A stretch of 64,000 nt of DNA from Streptomyces sp. ISL-87 (GCF_018614095.1 NZ_JAGGOY010000001.1:1-64000), one strand, 5' to 3'. Counted from the stretch's first letter, positions 28,033-37,219 are shown. Notes: generated by a model from the letters alone, not told the origin. A program made the numbers and translations.

Positions 28033-30882
28033 GTGACAGCGCAGTCGCCGTCGGATGGCCTGCTGCGCCGGGCCGCCGTGTTCCTGCCCGGCGCGGTGCC
28101 GCGCGAAGGGCGCGTCGCCTTCTGGTGTCCCGACGGGGAGCCGCTTCCCGAGGCGCCGGAGGGCGGGACTCCGCAGGCCCTCCAGGTCGCGCGGCCGCAC
28201 GGGGACGGGGTCTCTACCCGGACCGTACCCGCAGTGGCACTGCCCGTCGCGGCCGCGCTGCCGCTGCTCGTCCGTGCGTCCCGCAGCCCCGCCGCGCATC
28301 CCGCCGCCCGCGCCTGGGGCACCGCCGCCACGCAGGCGCTCACACTCGTGGCCCGCGGCCGGCTGCTCCCCGGGCTCACCCCCGGCGGCGTCGACGCCTG
28401 GCGTGCCGGGCCGCTCGACGCCGAGGACATCGGGTACCTGCGGGCGGTGGCCGCCGCCCTGCCCTGCGAGGGGTACGCGACGCCCCTCGCCGGTCGCCGC
28501 CCGCTTCAGCTGCCCGAACCGGAGGCCCTGGTACGGGCGTTCCTCGACGCCGTCGCCGACAGCCTGCCCCGGACCCCGGCCGCGCCCGTGGCCGCCGGGC
28601 GGCCGTTCGCGGCGCAGGAGCCGCAACAGGTGTCCGGCATACAGGACTGGGCCGCGCAGGTCGCGGCCGGCGCCGACACCGGCGTGGGGATCTCGCTCCG
28701 GCTCGACCTGTCCTCATTCCGCCTCTTCGACGAGGCCGAGGGAGCGGCCGAGGGCGCGGAGGAAACGGACACCCGCCGGGCCGGCGCCGCTGTCGTTCAG
28801 GTGCACAGCCTCGCCGATCCGACCCTGGTCACCGATGCCGGCATGCTGTGGGCGGGAGCGGCCGGCGCCGGCTTCGGGCCGCGCGCCCGGATCGATGCCG
28901 TGCTCGCGCTGCGCCGGGCCGCCCGCGTCTGGCCGCCGCTGCTGCGTCTGCTCGATCAGCCGGTCCCCGATGTGCTGGCTCTCTCGGATCCGGAGTTGGA
29001 AGACCTGCTGGGCGTGGCCGCGACCAGGCTGGCGGCCGCCGGGGTCCTGGTCCACTGGCCGCGCGAGTTGGCCCGTACGCTGTCCGCGACCGCCGTCGTA
29101 CGCTCCACCGCGCCCGGTTCCGCCACCGACGGCACCGCCTTCTTCGACGCGCAGCACCTCTTCGCCTTCTCCTGGGAGCTGGCGCTGGGCGGCGACCGGC
29201 TCACCCCGGGCGAGATGGACGCGCTCGCGCAGGCCCACCGGCCAGTGGTGCGGCTGCGCGACCAGTGGGTGCGGGTCGATCCTGAGCTGGTGCGCAAGGC
29301 GCGCAAGCGGGAGCTGGGGCTGCTGGACCCGGTCGACGCGCTGGCCACCGTACTCACCGGGACGGCAGAGGTCGACGGGGAACCGGTGGCGGCGGTTCCG
29401 GTGGGGGCGCTGGCCGCTCTCAGGGAGCGGCTGACGGGCGAGCTGGCCCCGCTGCCGCAGCCCGCCGGGCTGAAGGCCACCCTGCGCGACTACCAGGCCC
29501 GCGGCCTGGCCTGGCTGGACCTGATGACCTCGCTCGGCCTCGGCGGCTGCCTCGCCGATGACATGGGCCTCGGCAAGACGGTCACCCTGATCGCGCTGCA
29601 CCTGCACCGGGAGCGCCCCGAGCCGACGCTCGTAGTCTGCCCCGCGTCCCTGCTGGGCAACTGGCAGCGGGAGATCGAGAAGTTCGCCCCCGGGGTCGCG
29701 GTGCGCCGCTTCCACGGAGGCGGCCGCAGCCTTGACGGGCTGGCCGGGGGCTTCGTGCTCACCACGTACGGGACGATGCGCGCGAGCGCGCCCCGGCTGG
29801 CCGAGCAGAGCTGGGGCATGGTCGTCGCCGATGAGGCCCAGCACGTCAAGAACCCGGTTTCGGCGACGGCGAAGGCACTGCGCACGATCCCCGCGCCGGC
29901 CAGGGTGGCGCTGACCGGTACCCCGGTGGAGAACAACCTGTCCGAGCTGTGGGCGCTGCTCGACTGGACCACGCCCGGCCTGCTGGGGCCGCTCACCGCT
30001 TTCCGGGCCCGCCACGCCCGCCCGGTGGAGCACCAGCAGGAGGAGGACGGCGGCAATGAGGCGGCGGTGGCCCGGCTGGCCGCGCTCGTCCGGCCGTTCC
30101 TGCTGCGCCGCAAGAAGTCCGATCCCGGTATCGCGCCCGAGCTGCCGCCGAAGACGGAAACCGACCATCCGGTGTCGCTGACACGCGAGCAGGTCTCGCT
30201 CTACCAGGCGGCGGTGGATGAGGCGATGGCCGTGATCGAGGCGAGCGAGGGCATCGAGCGGCGCGGCATGATCATGAAGCTGCTCGCCTCGCTCAAGCAG
30301 ATCTGCAACCACCCGGCGCAGTACCTGAAAGAGGAACAGCCCCGCATCGCGCACCGCTCGGGCAAGCTCGCGCTGCTCGACGAACTGCTGGACACGATCC
30401 TCGCCGAGGGCGGCTCGGTGCTGGTGTTCACCCAGTACGTGACGATGGGGCGGCTCATCGAGCGGCATCTGGCCGCGCGGGGCATCGCCACCCAATTCCT
30501 GCACGGCGGGACCCCGGTGGCGCACCGGGAGGAGCTCGTCGACCGGTTCCAGGCGGGCGAGGTCCCCGTGTTCCTGCTGTCCCTGAAGGCGGCCGGTACG
30601 GGACTGAACCTGACCCGGGCCGGCCATGTGATCCACTTCGACCGGTGGTGGAACCCGGCCGTCGAGGAGCAGGCGACGGACCGCGCCTACCGGATCGGCC
30701 AGACCCAGCCCGTGCAGGTCCACCGCATCATCGCCGAGGGCACGGTCGAGGACCGGATCGCCGAGATGCTGGAGACGAAGCGGGCCCTGGCCGATGCCGT
30801 CCTCGGCTCCGGCGAGTCCGCGTTGACCGAGCTGAGCGACCGCGAGCTGGCCGACCTCGTCTCCCTGCGGAGGCCCGCATGA
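28033..30882 (+). CDS. SNF2-family DEAD/DEAH-box helicase
   Basis: 949 residues. The N-terminal 480 residues are a poorly conserved region of the kind found in bacterial SWI/SNF2 (HepA-like) proteins. The SNF2 core follows: LRDYQARGLAWLDLM near 490, Walker A ADDMGLGKTVT near 512, DEAQHVKN box near 597, LTGTPVENNLSELW, the RRKKSD element, and a helicase C domain with VFTQYVTMG, FLLSLKAAGTGLNLT and DRAYRIGQTQPVQVH. It translocates on double-stranded DNA and may remodel protein-DNA complexes. ATGA coupling links it to the SWIM gene. A PafBC-type motif lies upstream. Confidence 0.92.
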   Translation: MTAQSPSDGLLRRAAVFLPGAVPREGRVAFWCPDGEPLPEAPEGGTPQALQVARPHGDGVSTRTVPAVALPVAAALPLLVRASRSPAAHPAARAWGTAATQALTLVARGRLLPGLTPGGVDAWRAGPLDAEDIGYLRAVAAALPCEGYATPLAGRRPLQLPEPEALVRAFLDAVADSLPRTPAAPVAAGRPFAAQEPQQVSGIQDWAAQVAAGADTGVGISLRLDLSSFRLFDEAEGAAEGAEETDTRRAGAAVVQVHSLADPTLVTDAGMLWAGAAGAGFGPRARIDAVLALRRAARVWPPLLRLLDQPVPDVLALSDPELEDLLGVAATRLAAAGVLVHWPRELARTLSATAVVRSTAPGSATDGTAFFDAQHLFAFSWELALGGDRLTPGEMDALAQAHRPVVRLRDQWVRVDPELVRKARKRELGLLDPVDALATVLTGTAEVDGEPVAAVPVGALAALRERLTGELAPLPQPAGLKATLRDYQARGLAWLDLMTSLGLGGCLADDMGLGKTVTLIALHLHRERPEPTLVVCPASLLGNWQREIEKFAPGVAVRRFHGGGRSLDGLAGGFVLTTYGTMRASAPRLAEQSWGMVVADEAQHVKNPVSATAKALRTIPAPARVALTGTPVENNLSELWALLDWTTPGLLGPLTAFRARHARPVEHQQEEDGGNEAAVARLAALVRPFLLRRKKSDPGIAPELPPKTETDHPVSLTREQVSLYQAAVDEAMAVIEASEGIERRGMIMKLLASLKQICNHPAQYLKEEQPRIAHRSGKLALLDELLDTILAEGGSVLVFTQYVTMGRLIERHLAARGIATQFLHGGTPVAHREELVDRFQAGEVPVFLLSLKAAGTGLNLTRAGHVIHFDRWWNPAVEEQATDRAYRIGQTQPVQVHRIIAEGTVEDRIAEMLETKRALADAVLGSGESALTELSDRELADLVSLRRPA

Positions 30883-32087
30883 TCACCGCGAGGGACGACC
30901 GCCGCCGCACCTTCGAGACCGTGCCCGCGGGGGTGGAGGCCGCCACCTGGTGGGGCCGGGCCTGGGTGGCCGCCCTGGAGGAGCGCTCCCGCGATTCGGC
31001 GCGCCTGGCGCGCGGCCGTACGTACGCCGAGGAAGGCCATGTCGACGCCGTGACGATCACCCCCGGGCGGATCGTGGCGTACGTGCGGGGCAGCAGGCCC
31101 CGCCCCTACCGCACCGAGCTGGCCCTCAACGCCTTCCCGGACGCAGAGTGGGCCGAACTCCTGGAAGGGGTGGCGGCCGACCCCGGTGCCCTCGCCGCGC
31201 TGCTGGAGCGGGAGGTTCCGCAGTCCCTGGCCGGGAGTGTCCTGCCCGGCGCGGGCGAACTCGTGCCGCGCTGCTCGTGCCCCGACGTCGCGCGTCCGCC
31301 GTGCAAGCACGCCGCGGCCCTTTGCTACCGGGCGGCCCGGCTGCTCGATGAGGACCCGTTCGTCCTGCTGCTCCTGCGCGGCCGGGGCGAGCGGGAACTG
31401 CTCGATGAGCTCGCCCGCCGCAATGCCGCTCATGCCGCGCGCGAACAGCCCGACGCGGCCCCGGACTTCCCCGGAGTTCCGGCCCGCGCGGCGCTGGCCC
31501 GCACCGTCCTGCCCCCGCTGCCTGCCCCGCTCGCCGGGCCGGCCGCCGTGGGACTCCCGCCCGCCTACCCGGCCGATCCCGCGGCCCCCGACCCCCTGGC
31601 CCTGGACCAGCTCGCCACCGACGCCGCCGCGCGCGCCTTCGCCCTGCTCACCACCGGCGCGGACCCCATCGCCGGGCTCAACCTCTGGCAGGACGCCGTC
31701 CGGCTGGCCTCCGCGCACCCCACGGCCGGGCTCACCGGCTCGGCCCGTACCCTCTACCGCGACCTGGCCCGCGCCACCGGCCGAACGACCACGGACCTGG
31801 CCCGGGCCGCCGCGGCCTGGCGCCAGGGCGGTCTGCCCGCCCTGGCCACCCTCGAGGAGCCCTGGGACCCCCCGGCCGGCCCGTTCGACCGGGCCCGCCC
31901 GCTCCTCCTCGCCGCCGGCCAGGGTTCGTTCCGCCCCGACCGCAACCGCCTGACCGCCTTCAACCGCCAGCTGCGCCTGAGCCGCGAGGGTCTCTGGTAC
32001 GCGTACGAGTCCCGCCTGGACGACAACGACTGGTGGCCCAGCGGCGCCCCGTCCGCGGACCCGGTGGCGGCGCTCGGCCGCAGGTGA
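30879..32087 (+). CDS. SWIM zinc-finger protein (partner of SNF2 helicase)
   Basis: 402 residues. A SWIM zinc finger CSCPDVARPPCKHAAAL lies near residues 130-146 (CxCxnCxH). The N-terminus has WWGRAWVAALEE and an RGRTYAEEGHVDAVTI segment. The C-terminal half is Ala/Pro/Arg-rich and helical, ending in WYAYESRLDDNDWWPSG. Bacterial SWIM proteins commonly pair with SNF2 helicases and probably bind DNA or protein. The ATG is inside the stop of the helicase gene (ATGA), so both are co-translated. I infer a joint role in DNA damage response from the upstream motif. Confidence 0.86.
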   Translation: MITARDDRRRTFETVPAGVEAATWWGRAWVAALEERSRDSARLARGRTYAEEGHVDAVTITPGRIVAYVRGSRPRPYRTELALNAFPDAEWAELLEGVAADPGALAALLEREVPQSLAGSVLPGAGELVPRCSCPDVARPPCKHAAALCYRAARLLDEDPFVLLLLRGRGERELLDELARRNAAHAAREQPDAAPDFPGVPARAALARTVLPPLPAPLAGPAAVGLPPAYPADPAAPDPLALDQLATDAAARAFALLTTGADPIAGLNLWQDAVRLASAHPTAGLTGSARTLYRDLARATGRTTTDLARAAAAWRQGGLPALATLEEPWDPPAGPFDRARPLLLAAGQGSFRPDRNRLTAFNRQLRLSREGLWYAYESRLDDNDWWPSGAPSADPVAALGRR

Positions 32088-32123
32088 TGCCCTCGGGTGC
32101 GTCCGTCCACGCGGAGGCCGGGT

Positions 32124-32657
32124 TCAGAGCGATTGCGCCCAGGAGTTCAGGGTGGTGAAGTCGCGGGCGCGCAGACCGTGGCGGGGGTGGATGCGCAGGA
32201 GCAGCGCCGGGGCGGGGTGATGGGCGTGGACCCAGGCGCGGTCGCGGGTGTTGATCATGTCGTCGACCCAGGCGAAGGGGCGCCCGGCCGCCCAGTCGAG
32301 GAGGGTTCGGGTCTTCCAGGAGAGACCGCTGGGATCGCGGGCGAAGAGTTCCGGCCACTCGATGACAGGAAGATCACCGGGAAGTCCGATGTGCGGGGCG
32401 ATCATCGTGTTGGCCTCGTGCATCCAGGTGGTGGCCCAGGCGAGTTCGAAGGGGAGCGCCAGCAGCCGGGGGCCGTGGGCGGGGTGGAGACGGACGCGCA
32501 GACCGCGCCGGGCGCTGCGGGAATCAGGGGAGCGGTAGGACATCCAGACCGCCGGGCGCATGCGGTGGCTCGTGTACCCGCGCATTCCGGCGAGGCGGGA
32601 GCGGAAGGGGTTGAGGGGGCCGTCCACATCGAGGAGGAGCAGCGGGCGAACAGTCAT
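32124..32657 (-). CDS. HAD-like protein (SAK-type)
   Basis: 177 residues. The N-terminus PLLLLDVDGPLNPF is the DxDG motif of haloacid-dehalogenase phosphatases, and FAWVDDMINTRDRAW near residue 133 supplies motif IV (two Asp). These resemble the HAD domains associated with 'Swiss Army Knife' RNA repair proteins, with no ligase partner here. The middle carries LPFELAWATTWMHEANTMI. No clear Shine-Dalgarno. Longer readings upstream are unlikely. The substrate is unknown. Confidence 0.75.
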   Translation of the reverse strand: MTVRPLLLLDVDGPLNPFRSRLAGMRGYTSHRMRPAVWMSYRSPDSRSARRGLRVRLHPAHGPRLLALPFELAWATTWMHEANTMIAPHIGLPGDLPVIEWPELFARDPSGLSWKTRTLLDWAAGRPFAWVDDMINTRDRAWVHAHHPAPALLLRIHPRHGLRARDFTTLNSWAQSL

Positions 32658-32784
32658 GAAGTAGGCACTACCCAGTACACGATGGAGTGAAATGCCTACC
32701 GGTTCTATAACCCGAATGGGCTTACCGCGTTGTTTCCGGTACGGGTGCACGACCCGTGAACCCTCCGGAAGGCAGGAAAAGCTG

Positions 32785-33516
32785 ATGCGTCACAGTCGTC
32801 GGAATGGCTTGATCGCGGCGGTGGTTGCGGGAGGTGGACTGGCCGTCGCGGGTGTGAGCGGCCTCGCCTACGCCGATGCGGACGCGGGCGGGTCGGCCGA
32901 GCGCTCCCCGGGTCTGCTCTCGGGGAATCTGGTGCAGCTGCCGGTGCACACGCCGGTGAACGTGTGCGGCAACACCGTGAGTGTGATCGGGCTCCTCAAC
33001 CCGGCTGCGGGGAACCGGTGCGTCAACGCCGAGCCGGGCGGCGGGCACGGGGATGCGGGGACCGGGCCCTCCGATCCGTCCCAGAGTTCACATCCGTCGA
33101 AACCCGGCGGGGGGAACGGTACGGGCAACGGCGGCGGGGCCAGTGCCGAGGGGCGCGGAAAGGATTCGCCCGGGCTGCTGTCCGGCAACGGGATCCAGCT
33201 CCCCGTCGACGTGCCGCTGAACGTCAGCGGCAACGCGGTGAGCGTCGTCGGCGTCGGCAACGGCTCCAGCGGCAACACCTCCGTCAACGGGGAGAAGCCC
33301 AGTGGAGCCGAGCCGGCCCAGCCGCCGGCCGTCGAGCAGCCCGTGATCCTTCCGGCCCCGTCGGTCCCGTCGGTCCCGTCGGTCCCGTCGGCCCCGCCCG
33401 GTCACACCTCCGCACTCGCCCACACGGGGGCCGACGCCGTCGGTTACCTGCTGCCCGGCGGCGGGGCGCTGCTGCTCGGCGGAGCGCTGCTCTACCGCCG
33501 CTTCCGCCTCAACTAG
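32785..33516 (+). CDS. Long chaplin with sortase anchor
   Basis: 243 residues. Signal peptide (residues 1-31), then two chaplin domains. The first is PGLLSGNLVQLPVHTPVNVC with the paired Cys of NVCGNT and NRCVN. The second is PGLLSGNGIQLPVDVPLNVS and lacks both Cys. A Gly/Ser/Pro-rich linker and a SVP nonarepeat lead to a C-terminal LAHTG sortase motif, a membrane helix and an RRFRLN charged tail. Long chaplins of this layout are wall-anchored amyloid surfactants that help raise aerial hyphae. AGGAAA lies 5-6 nt before the ATG. The 3' end overlaps DUF2293 by 8 bp. Confidence 0.92.
   Translation: MRHSRRNGLIAAVVAGGGLAVAGVSGLAYADADAGGSAERSPGLLSGNLVQLPVHTPVNVCGNTVSVIGLLNPAAGNRCVNAEPGGGHGDAGTGPSDPSQSSHPSKPGGGNGTGNGGGASAEGRGKDSPGLLSGNGIQLPVDVPLNVSGNAVSVVGVGNGSSGNTSVNGEKPSGAEPAQPPAVEQPVILPAPSVPSVPSVPSAPPGHTSALAHTGADAVGYLLPGGGALLLGGALLYRRFRLN
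33358..33396. repeat. 9-bp repeat (SVP units) in the chaplin gene
   Basis: Tandem TCGGTCCCG units, about four copies, encoding Ser-Val-Pro repeats in the wall-spanning segment. Confidence 0.8.
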
Positions 33517-34297
33517 CCTCAAGGGCCTCCGCCTCAAGGGCCTCCGCCCCGAGGTCATTCGCCTCAACGGCATCCGGCTCGGCCGTCTCCGCCTCTACGG
33601 CATCCGTCCTCACGACCTCCAACTCAACAGCCTCCGCCCGGGCCCCTGCCCCCGTGCGCCAGCCGTCCAGGATCGCGTCGATCCGCGCGGCCAGCCGGGC
33701 CCGGGCCGCGAACCGGGGGAGGCCCGACATCAGAAGGGCGTCGTACTCGGTGTCGATGTGCCGCACGGCCGCCCGGACGGCCATCGACACCGCCAGCTCG
33801 TCGAGGGCCCGGCCGGCCGCGGTGCGGCCCACCCGTCCGCTGCCTCGGGCCGAGGCGTGGGCGGCGATCGCCAGGGCGCGGTCGGCCGGACACCCGGGGA
33901 ACAGCCGCCGTATCTCGGCGGCGAAGGCAGCCGTGAACCGAATGTCCTCGGCGGCGCGGCGCAGCCGGTCGCGCTCCCGGCGGCGGGCCCGCGCGTCGGC
34001 GTCCGCGAGGCACGCGCGCTCGGCGCGGGCCAGGGCGGTGTCCTCGACCAGGAGTCCCTGGCGCTCATAGCGGCGGCGGCGCTTGTGGAGGCGGACCACG
34101 ATGGCCGACAGCGAACTGGCCTCGCGGGCCCGGCGGGTGAGCGCCGCATCGCCGCGCGGCAGGTAGACCAGGTGCCCCAGGTCGGCGCAGTCCAGGCAGC
34201 GGGGCACACCGGCCTCCCGGACGACGTGCCGGATCGGTCCCCGCCGGCACTCCGCGCAGTAGATCTGCTTCAGCGACTCGAACACCACGAGACTCAT
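33509..34297 (-). CDS. DUF2293 family protein
   Basis: 262 residues. An N-terminal zinc-finger-like stretch VYCAEC-type (IYCAECRRG and PRCLDCADLGHLVYLPRGD) is followed by ALTRRAREASSLSAIVVRLHKRRRRYERQG and a helical DUF2293 core to about residue 210, with a basic patch. The last 45 residues are low-complexity Val/Glu/Ala (AEALEAEALEAS). The start at ATG 34297 has no clear Shine-Dalgarno. The 3' end overlaps the chaplin gene by 8 bp. Function unknown. Confidence 0.83.
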   Translation of the reverse strand: MSLVVFESLKQIYCAECRRGPIRHVVREAGVPRCLDCADLGHLVYLPRGDAALTRRAREASSLSAIVVRLHKRRRRYERQGLLVEDTALARAERACLADADARARRRERDRLRRAAEDIRFTAAFAAEIRRLFPGCPADRALAIAAHASARGSGRVGRTAAGRALDELAVSMAVRAAVRHIDTEYDALLMSGLPRFAARARLAARIDAILDGWRTGAGARAEAVELEVVRTDAVEAETAEPDAVEANDLGAEALEAEALEAS

Positions 34298-34435
34298 ACC
34301 GGTGTGATACCGCCGGCCGGACCGTATATCACCTTGTGGAGATGGGTTGTTGGGCTTTCACCATGTCTCGCTGGACGTCAGGATGTCCTCCTAACGTGTC
34401 AAGCGGGGCTCGGCCGGCCCGTGGAGGAGGAACAC

Positions 34436-34807
34436 ATGGGTGGACGGCAGGCGACGGCCCGGCGCCCGCGGGCAGCGGAGCCCGCGGACCTGGAGGGCCG
34501 GGAGATCGTCATAGAACCCGGCGGCTGCACCGGCTGGCACTACCACCGCGTACAGCTCATGGCGGTCGTGAAGTCCGGGACGCTGACGCGGATCCTGCAC
34601 GACAACACCGTCGAGGTGCACCGGACCGGGACCAGCTTTGTCGAACCCGAGGGCATCCGGCACATCCACCTCGGCCGCAACCTCGGCACCGAACCGGTCG
34701 TGCTGTACGTGACCTGCGACGCGCTCCCCGAGGGCGCCCCCTTCTCCATACCCACCCCGGCCCCGCCCGGCGCCGCGGCGTGCGCCTGCCCGGGGCGCGC
34801 TCCGTGA
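34436..34807 (+). CDS. Cupin-domain protein
   Basis: 123 residues. Single cupin barrel: IEPGGCTGWHYHRVQLMAVVKSGTLTRIL carries the first metal-binding motif (GxxHxH) and EPEGIRHIHLGRN the second. The C-terminus has ACACPG. GGAGGAGG lies close before the ATG, so translation should be strong. Divergent from DUF2293, with a shared 140-bp promoter gap. Substrate unknown. Confidence 0.83.
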   Translation: MGGRQATARRPRAAEPADLEGREIVIEPGGCTGWHYHRVQLMAVVKSGTLTRILHDNTVEVHRTGTSFVEPEGIRHIHLGRNLGTEPVVLYVTCDALPEGAPFSIPTPAPPGAAACACPGRAP

Positions 34808-34823
34808 ACCGTCACCCACGCCC

Positions 34824-35330
34824 TCATACGAGGCGGCGTATCTCCCCGCACACCCGGTAGAAGCCCCCCGAGGCCGCATGCAGCCCGTCCACCACGTACC
34901 GGGCGCCGGGCTCCCGTATCCCGCGCGGGAACTGCACGTTCCACGAGGGCTCGTAGCCGCCGGAGACCACCTGTACGCGCATCCGGCCGCCCTGATGGAC
35001 GCACTCCACGACGATGCCGCCCGCAGGAGCCGCGGCCACCGAGACCGTCGACACCGCGGCCGCCGACGCGGCCGGGGTGAACACCGGCAGGGCCGCCGCC
35101 GACTTCACATCCACCGCGGTCGGCACCGAACCCTGCTGGGCCGCGGCGATCGCCGCCTCGCTCGCGTCCACACACACCAGGGAACCGTCCGTGGTGACCA
35201 GGTACAGCCGCTCGTCCAGGTACTGCATCGACAGCGCGGACCCGCTGCCGGTGCCCAGCTTCCACAGCCGCCGCCCGTCCGCGTCGAAGCAGTACACCGA
35301 GGAGGCGAGATCGCCGGCGAACAGGTGAGC
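34824..35330 (-). pseudogene. PQQ-like beta-propeller protein, C-terminal remnant
   Basis: The frame is open to 35609, but only its downstream part looks like protein: HLFAGDLASSVYCFDADGRRLW, then LYLVTTDGSLVCVDASE, both repeat blades of a PQQ/WD40-like propeller, and YEPSWNVQFPRGIREPGARYV ending GEIRRLV. The N-terminal half of the usual protein is missing, and upstream of about 35330 the translation is not protein-like. No start codon with a ribosome-binding site fits. I read it as a 5'-deleted pseudogene. Confidence 0.65.
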
Positions 35331-35747
35331 CTGCCTACCGGCGCGCCCCGAACGGTCTTGGGCGCACTGGTTGCCCGCTTTCGCAGCCGCGTGGCGACAC
35401 GGATCGTGTCCGTGTTTCGGTCCCGGCCGGGCGGGGTCCCTCACGACCTGGCCATGTGAACTCGGCCAAAAGCGACGGGGAGGCCCTGAATCATCACTCC
35501 GCTGTAACAGGGGCCCCGCACGCCGACACCGAGTACGGCGTCCCAGATCGCACCAGCAATGTTGGCGAGCAGGGCGCTGCCCCGAGCAACCGAACAACCC
35601 GACAATCACCCCATCGCGTGAACCGCCCCGCTGTGTGCACAGCTCGATGACCGGTGCCCGTACGCCCCAAAGGCCGGGCCGCCGGCTCTCTTTCCGCCGG
35701 TGATCCCTCGTGAAAAACCGCTAAGGGCCAATACTGACAATGGGCTC
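35331..35747. other. 417-bp low-coding junk region
   Basis: Relatively AT-rich for this genome, with no convincing gene. A minus-strand frame (ALLANIAGAIWDAVLGVG) hints at a degraded coding fragment. It lies between the propeller remnant and the uridine-kinase-like gene, and looks like the scar of a deletion or insertion. Confidence 0.5.
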
Positions 35748-36386
35748 GTGCAGCTGGAAGCGATCACATGGCAGCGGATGGCCGAGCGGCTCGCCGGCCA
35801 CCTCGACGAAGCGGGCGCGGCGCCGGATGCCTGGCTGCGGGTGGGCATCGACGGCGCGCCCGCCGCCGGCACCGGCGTGCTCGCCGGACACCTCGCGGAC
35901 GCGCTGCGCCTGCACGGCAGTTCGGCACTGGTTGTCCCGGCCGAGGGGTTCCTGCGGCCGGCCTCGCTCCGCTTCGAGTTCGGCCGCGAGGACGTGGACG
36001 CGTACCTCGGCGGCTGGTACGACACGGCCGCGCTCTGGCGGGAGGTCTTCGGCCCGACGGACATCGGCGGCAGCGGACGGGTGCTTCCCGACCTCTGGGA
36101 CCCGGTGACCGACCGGGCCACCCGCAGCCCGTACACCGAACTCCCGCCGGGCGGTGTGCTGATCGTGCACGACCCGCTGCTGCTGGGCCACTGGTTCCCC
36201 TTCGACCTCAGCGTGCACATCCGGCTCTCCCCGGCGGCCCTGGCCCGCCGCACCGAGGAGTCCGCGCGCTGGACCCTGCCCGCCTTCGCGCGCTACGAGG
36301 CCGAGACCGACCCGGCGGCCCAGGCCGACACGGTGGTCCGGGCGGATGACCCCCGCCACCCCGCCTGGACGGGCCTCCCCGGCTGA
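35748..36386 (+). CDS. Uridine-kinase-like protein lacking a canonical P-loop
   Basis: 212 residues from GTG 35748. The N-terminus WLRVGIDGAPAAGTGVLAGHLADAL aligns by eye with the P-loop of uridine kinases, but the Lys of GxxGxGK[ST] is absent. GVLIVHDPLLLGHWFPFDLSVHIRL sits where the kinase base- and phosphate-binding segment would be, and SPAALARRTEESARWTLPAFARYEAE is helical. Streptomyces genomes carry such proteins labelled uridine kinase. With the P-loop altered, catalysis is uncertain. Alone on the plus strand. Confidence 0.68.
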   Translation: MQLEAITWQRMAERLAGHLDEAGAAPDAWLRVGIDGAPAAGTGVLAGHLADALRLHGSSALVVPAEGFLRPASLRFEFGREDVDAYLGGWYDTAALWREVFGPTDIGGSGRVLPDLWDPVTDRATRSPYTELPPGGVLIVHDPLLLGHWFPFDLSVHIRLSPAALARRTEESARWTLPAFARYEAETDPAAQADTVVRADDPRHPAWTGLPG

Positions 36387-36559
36387 CCGCCGCGCCCCGG
36401 GCCGGTCACGGACGTCCGGGAACGGCAACAGTGCGATCCCGGCCGGGCGACGAACGGAATCGGGCCATCGTCCCGGCCGATACCTGCGCTCTACGGTGAG
36501 GCCACGCTTCACGGCGGCCACCGGCGGCCCCGGTGGCGCCTTGGCAGAGGGAGACGGCA

Positions 36560-37219
36560 ATGCGCGTACACGGCACAACGGTTCGCGGCGCGAGAAGGTT
36601 CCGGGGGCAGGCGCTGGCCGCGCTCGCCCTGTGCGCAGCCCTGGCCCTCACGGGCTGCAACGGGGACAACGGCGACGACGGCGAGGGAGCCGCTGGTACG
36701 AAGCCCAGCGCGACCCCGGCCGCCTCGGCGACCCCGGCGGCCCCCTCGGCCCCCTCGGCCCCGGCCACCCCGGCGGGCGGCGCGGCGCCGACCGCGACCG
36801 CGAAGACGCCCGCCAAGACCCCGGCGACCACCCCGGCCGCCAAGCCGAAGCCGCCGGCTCCCGGACCCGCCTGCGGCGACAAGATGCCGATCTCGCCGGA
36901 CGAGGTCGCCGTCTACCGCTACACCCCGGAGGGCGGCTTCCACAGCCTCATCGTCAAGCACGGCAACTGGACCTGCGCCACCCCCGGCCTGAGCACCGCC
37001 ACCTTCAAGACCGTCGGCACGGAAACCTTCATCCCGATCGCCGAAGACGCCAAGATCACGGCCATCACCCCGATCCTCCCGGGCACGGTGAGCAAGCCGA
37101 TCACGCTCCATGAGCTCACCGAATGGCTGATCGCCCACCCGGACAAGGGCCTCGTGTTCCGCTACCACTTGGGCGCCAAGGGCGTGATCGACACGCTCGA
37201 CCAGGAATACACGCCGTAG
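36560..37219 (+). CDS. Secreted lipoprotein, function unknown
   Basis: 219 residues. Lipoprotein signal peptide with LCAALALTGC (Cys near residue 33), then a long Ala/Pro/Thr/Lys linker (residues 45-110), then a folded domain of about 105 residues with CGDKMPISPDEVAVYRYTPEGG and a second Cys at NWTCAT, probably a disulphide. The C-terminus is HLGAKGVIDTLDQEYTP. No enzymatic motif. GGGAG lies about 5 nt before the ATG. Ends immediately before the convergent psuK stop. Confidence 0.8.
   Translation: MRVHGTTVRGARRFRGQALAALALCAALALTGCNGDNGDDGEGAAGTKPSATPAASATPAAPSAPSAPATPAGGAAPTATAKTPAKTPATTPAAKPKPPAPGPACGDKMPISPDEVAVYRYTPEGGFHSLIVKHGNWTCATPGLSTATFKTVGTETFIPIAEDAKITAITPILPGTVSKPITLHELTEWLIAHPDKGLVFRYHLGAKGVIDTLDQEYTP

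Noticed and set aside
27951..32087. SNF2/SWIM pair as part of a phage-defence island
   Set aside because: No nuclease, methylase or other defence gene is nearby and the surroundings are core genes; the damage motif gives a simpler reading.
34824..35609. Full 261-residue beta-propeller gene on the minus strand
   Set aside because: Only the downstream 170 residues look like protein; the upstream part has no domain character and no start signal.
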